A DNA stretch of 7,298 nt from Thermoleophilaceae bacterium (GTDB taxonomy: Bacteria > Actinomycetota > Thermoleophilia > Solirubrobacterales > Thermoleophilaceae): assembly GCA_013812485.1 (NCBI GenBank), contig JACCTJ010000203.1, positions 1 to 7,298 on the forward strand, in the 5' to 3' direction. Positions 4,994-7,298 of the stretch are shown here, one piece after another. The position numbers were made by a program, and so were the translations under genes. The notes below the pieces were generated by a model, which did not search any database, was not told the DNA's origin, and saw only the letters and a list, made by a program, of their open reading frames with translations. How positions within the stretch are numbered: position 1 is the stretch's first letter; every line of letters starts with the position of its first letter.

Positions 4994-5916
4994 GTGCAGG
5001 GCCCCGTCCCGCCACGGCCCTGCCCGAGCGCACCGCCACGTCCGAGCCGGGCTTCCCCGTCGAGCTCCAGCACGCGGTCGAGCGCGACCTCGAGGAGATC
5101 CGCTTCGACGGGACCGCCGCCACCGCCGGGCTCGAGGAGGCGATGCGCTATTCCCTGCTCGCCGGAGGCAAGCGCGTGCGTCCCGTGCTGGCGCTGGCGA
5201 CCGCCGAGGCCGTCGGCCGCGCCCCAGCCGAGGTGCTCCCGCTCGCCGCCGCGCTCGAGCTCGTGCACACCTACTCCCTGATCCACGACGACCTTCCGGC
5301 CATGGACGACGACGACCTGCGCCGCGGACGGCCGACGTGTCACGTCGCCTACGGCGAAGGTGTCGCCATCCTCGCCGGCGACGGGCTCTTCGCCGAGGCG
5401 CTGCGGCTGCTGCTCGAGCGTCAGTCGGGTCCGCCCGAGCGCGTGCTCGCGGCGGCGCGCGAGCTCGTGGCCGCCGCCGGGGTGGCCGGCATGGTCGGCG
5501 GCCAGTACCTCGACATCACCGACGAGGGCGGAGCCGACCGCGAGAGCCTGCGCGCGCTGCACGCGCTCAAGACCGGTCGCCTGATCGGCGCGTCGGTCGA
5601 GTGCGTCCTGCTCCTGAGCGGCCTCGGCGAGGCGGAGACCGCTCCCTACCGGCGCTTCGCGGGCGAGCTGGGAGTCCTGTTCCAGATCGTCGACGACATC
5701 CTCGACGTGGCCGGCGACGAGCAGGCCACCGGGAAGCCGCTCGGCTCCGACGAGCGCCACGGCAAAGCCACCTACGTCAGCGTCTTCGGCCTCGAGCGGG
5801 CGCGGGCGCTGGCCGCCGAGTCCCACGCGGGCGCGCGCGCGGCGCTTGCGGAGGCCGGCGGCGAGACGGCTAAGCTCGCACAGGTGGCGGACTACATCCT
5901 CACCCGCCGGCGATGA
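4990..5916 (+). CDS. ispA: Polyprenyl (farnesyl-type) diphosphate synthase
   Basis: The 308-residue trans-prenyltransferase condenses DMAPP with IPP units to give farnesyl diphosphate or a somewhat longer product for quinones, carotenoids and cell-wall lipid carriers. The first Asp-rich motif is DDLPAMD (100-106) in HTYSLIHDDLPAMDDDDL, almost identical to E. coli IspA, with the two-residue insertion of bacterial type II FPP synthases. The second is DDILD (235-239) in FQIVDDILDVAGDEQATGK. GGKRVRP (59-65), GGQYLDI (170-176) and LKTGRLI (193-199) complete the substrate pocket. The GTG start overlaps the xseB stop (GTGA), with AGGAG 8 nt upstream inside a hairpin. It runs into dxs with an ATGA overlap, placing two steps of isoprenoid synthesis together. 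The product could be GGPP instead of FPP: chain length cannot be settled by eye. Confidence 0.93.
   Translation: MSAGPRPATALPERTATSEPGFPVELQHAVERDLEEIRFDGTAATAGLEEAMRYSLLAGGKRVRPVLALATAEAVGRAPAEVLPLAAALELVHTYSLIHDDLPAMDDDDLRRGRPTCHVAYGEGVAILAGDGLFAEALRLLLERQSGPPERVLAAARELVAAAGVAGMVGGQYLDITDEGGADRESLRALHALKTGRLIGASVECVLLLSGLGEAETAPYRRFAGELGVLFQIVDDILDVAGDEQATGKPLGSDERHGKATYVSVFGLERARALAAESHAGARAALAEAGGETAKLAQVADYILTRRR
5871..5876 (+). promoter_or_regulatory. Possible internal -10 (TAAGCT) ahead of dxs
   Basis: TAAGCT inside the 3' end of ispA fits TANNNT. A TTGCGG at 5846-5851 could serve as a -35, though the 19-bp spacing is long. Transcription would start near 5883, about 30 nt before the dxs ATG. 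This is one hexamer in a coding region, so chance is a strong alternative. Confidence 0.25.
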
Positions 5917-7298
5917 CCCTGCTCGACCAGATAGACAAGCCTCAGGACCTGCACGGACTCTCGATCGAGGAGCTCGCGATCGTCGCCCGGGAGGTCCGCG
6001 AGCTGATCATCGACACGATCGGCGAGATCGGCGGGCACTTCGGGGCCAACCTCGGCGCGTGCGAGCTCGCGGTGGCGATCCACTCGCTGCTCGACTCGCC
6101 GCGCGACAAGATCCTGTGGGACGTCGGCCACCAGGCCTATCCACACAAGATTCTCACGGGCCGCCGTGAGCTTCTGCCCACAATTCGCACCTACGGAGGG
6201 CTGCACCCGTTCTGCTCGATCTCGGAGTCCGAGCACGACATCATGGGCGCGGGGCACGCCTCCACCGCGATCTCCTACGCGGTCGGCCTGAAGGAGGCGA
6301 TGCGCCGCGGCGTGGGGGAGGACGGCAAGGTCGTGGCCGTGGTGGGCGACGGCGCCCTTACCGGCGGCGTGGCCTTCGAGGCGCTCTCCAACGCCGGCGG
6401 GCTTGAGACGCCCTTGGTCATCGTGATCAACGACAACGGGATGTCGATCTCGCCCAACGTCGGGGCGCTCTCGAGCTACTTCAATCGCATGCGGCTCAAC
6501 CCGAAGGTTCACCGCAAGTGGGAGGACTTCGAGGAGGGGCTCGTGAAGCTGCCGGGCGTGCTGGGCGAGAAGCTCGAGCGCCTGGGGCCGATCTGGAAGG
6601 AGTCGCTCAAGGCCTACTGGGCGCCCGGACTCTTCTTCGAGGAGCTCGGGCTCGCCTATGTGGGGGTCGTGGACGGCCACGACATGCACGCCCTGCGCAA
6701 GGCGATCAGCGAGGCACTGGCGGCGGAGCGCCCGGTGGTGGTGCACGTGAAGACCGTCAAGGGCAAGGGGTTCGCGCCCGCCGAGGACGGCGGCCTCGAG
6801 GGCATGGAGAAGTGGCATGCCGCCAAGCCGGCCTCGATAGTCGGTCGCCTTCCGGCCAAGGCCAAGGCGAGCAGCGGCGGCTCGGCGAGCGCGGGGGCGC
6901 CCAAGCTCCAGTACACCAAGGTCTTCGGCGACGCGCTCGTGGCGGAGTGCCGCCGCGATGGGCGGATCGCCGGCATCACAGCCGCGATGAACACGGGCAC
7001 GGGGCTGGACATCCTCCAGCGCGAGTTGCCCGAGCGCTACTTCGACGTGGGTATAGCCGAGCAGCACGGCGTGCTCCTCGCGTCCGGTCTCGCGCTGCAG
7101 GGCATGCGCCCGGTGGTGGCCATCTACTCGACCTTCCTGCAGCGTGGCTTCGACCAGATCGTGCACGACGTCTGCCTGCAGCAGCTGCCCGTGACCTTCG
7201 CGATGGACCGCGCCGGGCTGGTCGGCGACGACGGCGCCACCCACCATGGGGTCTTCGACATCTCGTACCTACGGCCGCTGCCGCACATCGTGCTGATG
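5913..7298 (+). CDS. dxs: 1-deoxy-D-xylulose-5-phosphate synthase, 3' end cut by window
   Basis: The thiamine-diphosphate enzyme joins pyruvate and glyceraldehyde 3-phosphate, the entry step of the MEP isoprenoid pathway. The first 462 residues are present of about 620-650 usual. GDG at 145-147 through NDN at 173-175 is the ThDP/Mg motif. WDVGHQAYPHKILTGRR (69-85) and MGAGHASTAIS (111-121) are DXS-specific active-site segments. VDGHDMHAL (253-261) lies before the linker. DVGIAEQH (378-385) holds the catalytic Glu383 of the pyrimidine-binding domain, and GLVGDDGATHHGVFD (435-449) follows. The linker at 308-332 is long and rich in Ala, Lys, Ser and Gly. The ATG at 5913 overlaps the ispA stop (ATGA). 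It lacks a Shine-Dalgarno, so its translation probably depends on coupling to ispA. The frame is open to the right edge. Confidence 0.97.
   Translation, partial: MTLLDQIDKPQDLHGLSIEELAIVAREVRELIIDTIGEIGGHFGANLGACELAVAIHSLLDSPRDKILWDVGHQAYPHKILTGRRELLPTIRTYGGLHPFCSISESEHDIMGAGHASTAISYAVGLKEAMRRGVGEDGKVVAVVGDGALTGGVAFEALSNAGGLETPLVIVINDNGMSISPNVGALSSYFNRMRLNPKVHRKWEDFEEGLVKLPGVLGEKLERLGPIWKESLKAYWAPGLFFEELGLAYVGVVDGHDMHALRKAISEALAAERPVVVHVKTVKGKGFAPAEDGGLEGMEKWHAAKPASIVGRLPAKAKASSGGSASAGAPKLQYTKVFGDALVAECRRDGRIAGITAAMNTGTGLDILQRELPERYFDVGIAEQHGVLLASGLALQGMRPVVAIYSTFLQRGFDQIVHDVCLQQLPVTFAMDRAGLVGDDGATHHGVFDISYLRPLPHIVLM

Noticed and set aside
3366..5123. A 585-codon open frame on the - strand across efp, nusB and xseB
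   Set aside because: It is antisense to clearly recognised genes, has no family-like motifs and is Arg/Gly/Ala-rich, as expected of a shadow frame in GC-rich DNA.
4495..7247. Long - strand open frames (4495-5826 and 5892-7247) antisense to ispA and dxs
   Set aside because: The + strand carries unmistakable IspA and Dxs motifs throughout. Long antisense frames follow from G/C-biased third positions.

Overview
The window is a very GC-rich chromosomal segment with dense genes, strong G/C in third codon positions and many GTG starts. The protein sequences look like a deep-branching actinobacterium, and the Thermoleophilia / Solirubrobacterales are my best guess. That rests on recognising the style of the proteins and the efp-nusB-xseB-ispA-dxs gene order, not on any search. 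I see no phage, IS, CRISPR, plasmid, tRNA or rRNA material. It reads as core chromosome.

Layout. Positions 1-3821 hold five single genes in strictly alternating orientation: a truncated HTH protein (-), a hotdog thioesterase (+), an amidase-signature hydrolase (-), an MBL-fold hydrolase (+) and a SAM methyltransferase (-). The gaps between them are only 18-61 bp. From 3822 to the right edge all genes are on the + strand and tightly packed: efp, nusB, xseB, ispA and dxs (cut by the window end). efp and nusB are 9 bp apart. The next three junctions are ATGA or GTGA stop/start overlaps, so this is almost certainly one translationally coupled operon.

How the genes work together. The operon pairs translation and transcription factors (EF-P, NusB) and a repair exonuclease subunit (XseB) with two isoprenoid enzymes. 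Dxs makes 1-deoxy-D-xylulose 5-phosphate, the first step of the MEP pathway, and IspA condenses the resulting C5 units into a C15 or longer prenyl diphosphate. The left-hand genes are unrelated housekeeping or accessory enzymes whose substrates cannot be read from sequence.

Regulatory structure. Several starts lack a Shine-Dalgarno sequence but have a TANNNT -10-like hexamer 6-9 nt before the start codon, which suggests leaderless mRNAs. At two divergent junctions the hexamer is symmetric, so both strands read TANNNT around one shared TA step. The ispA ribosome-binding site lies inside a perfect 6-bp hairpin that also covers the first base of the start codon. Nothing here amounts to a clearly new biological system. 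The most interesting points are these promoter and RBS arrangements, the absence of xseA beside xseB, and the domain make-up of the truncated HTH protein.
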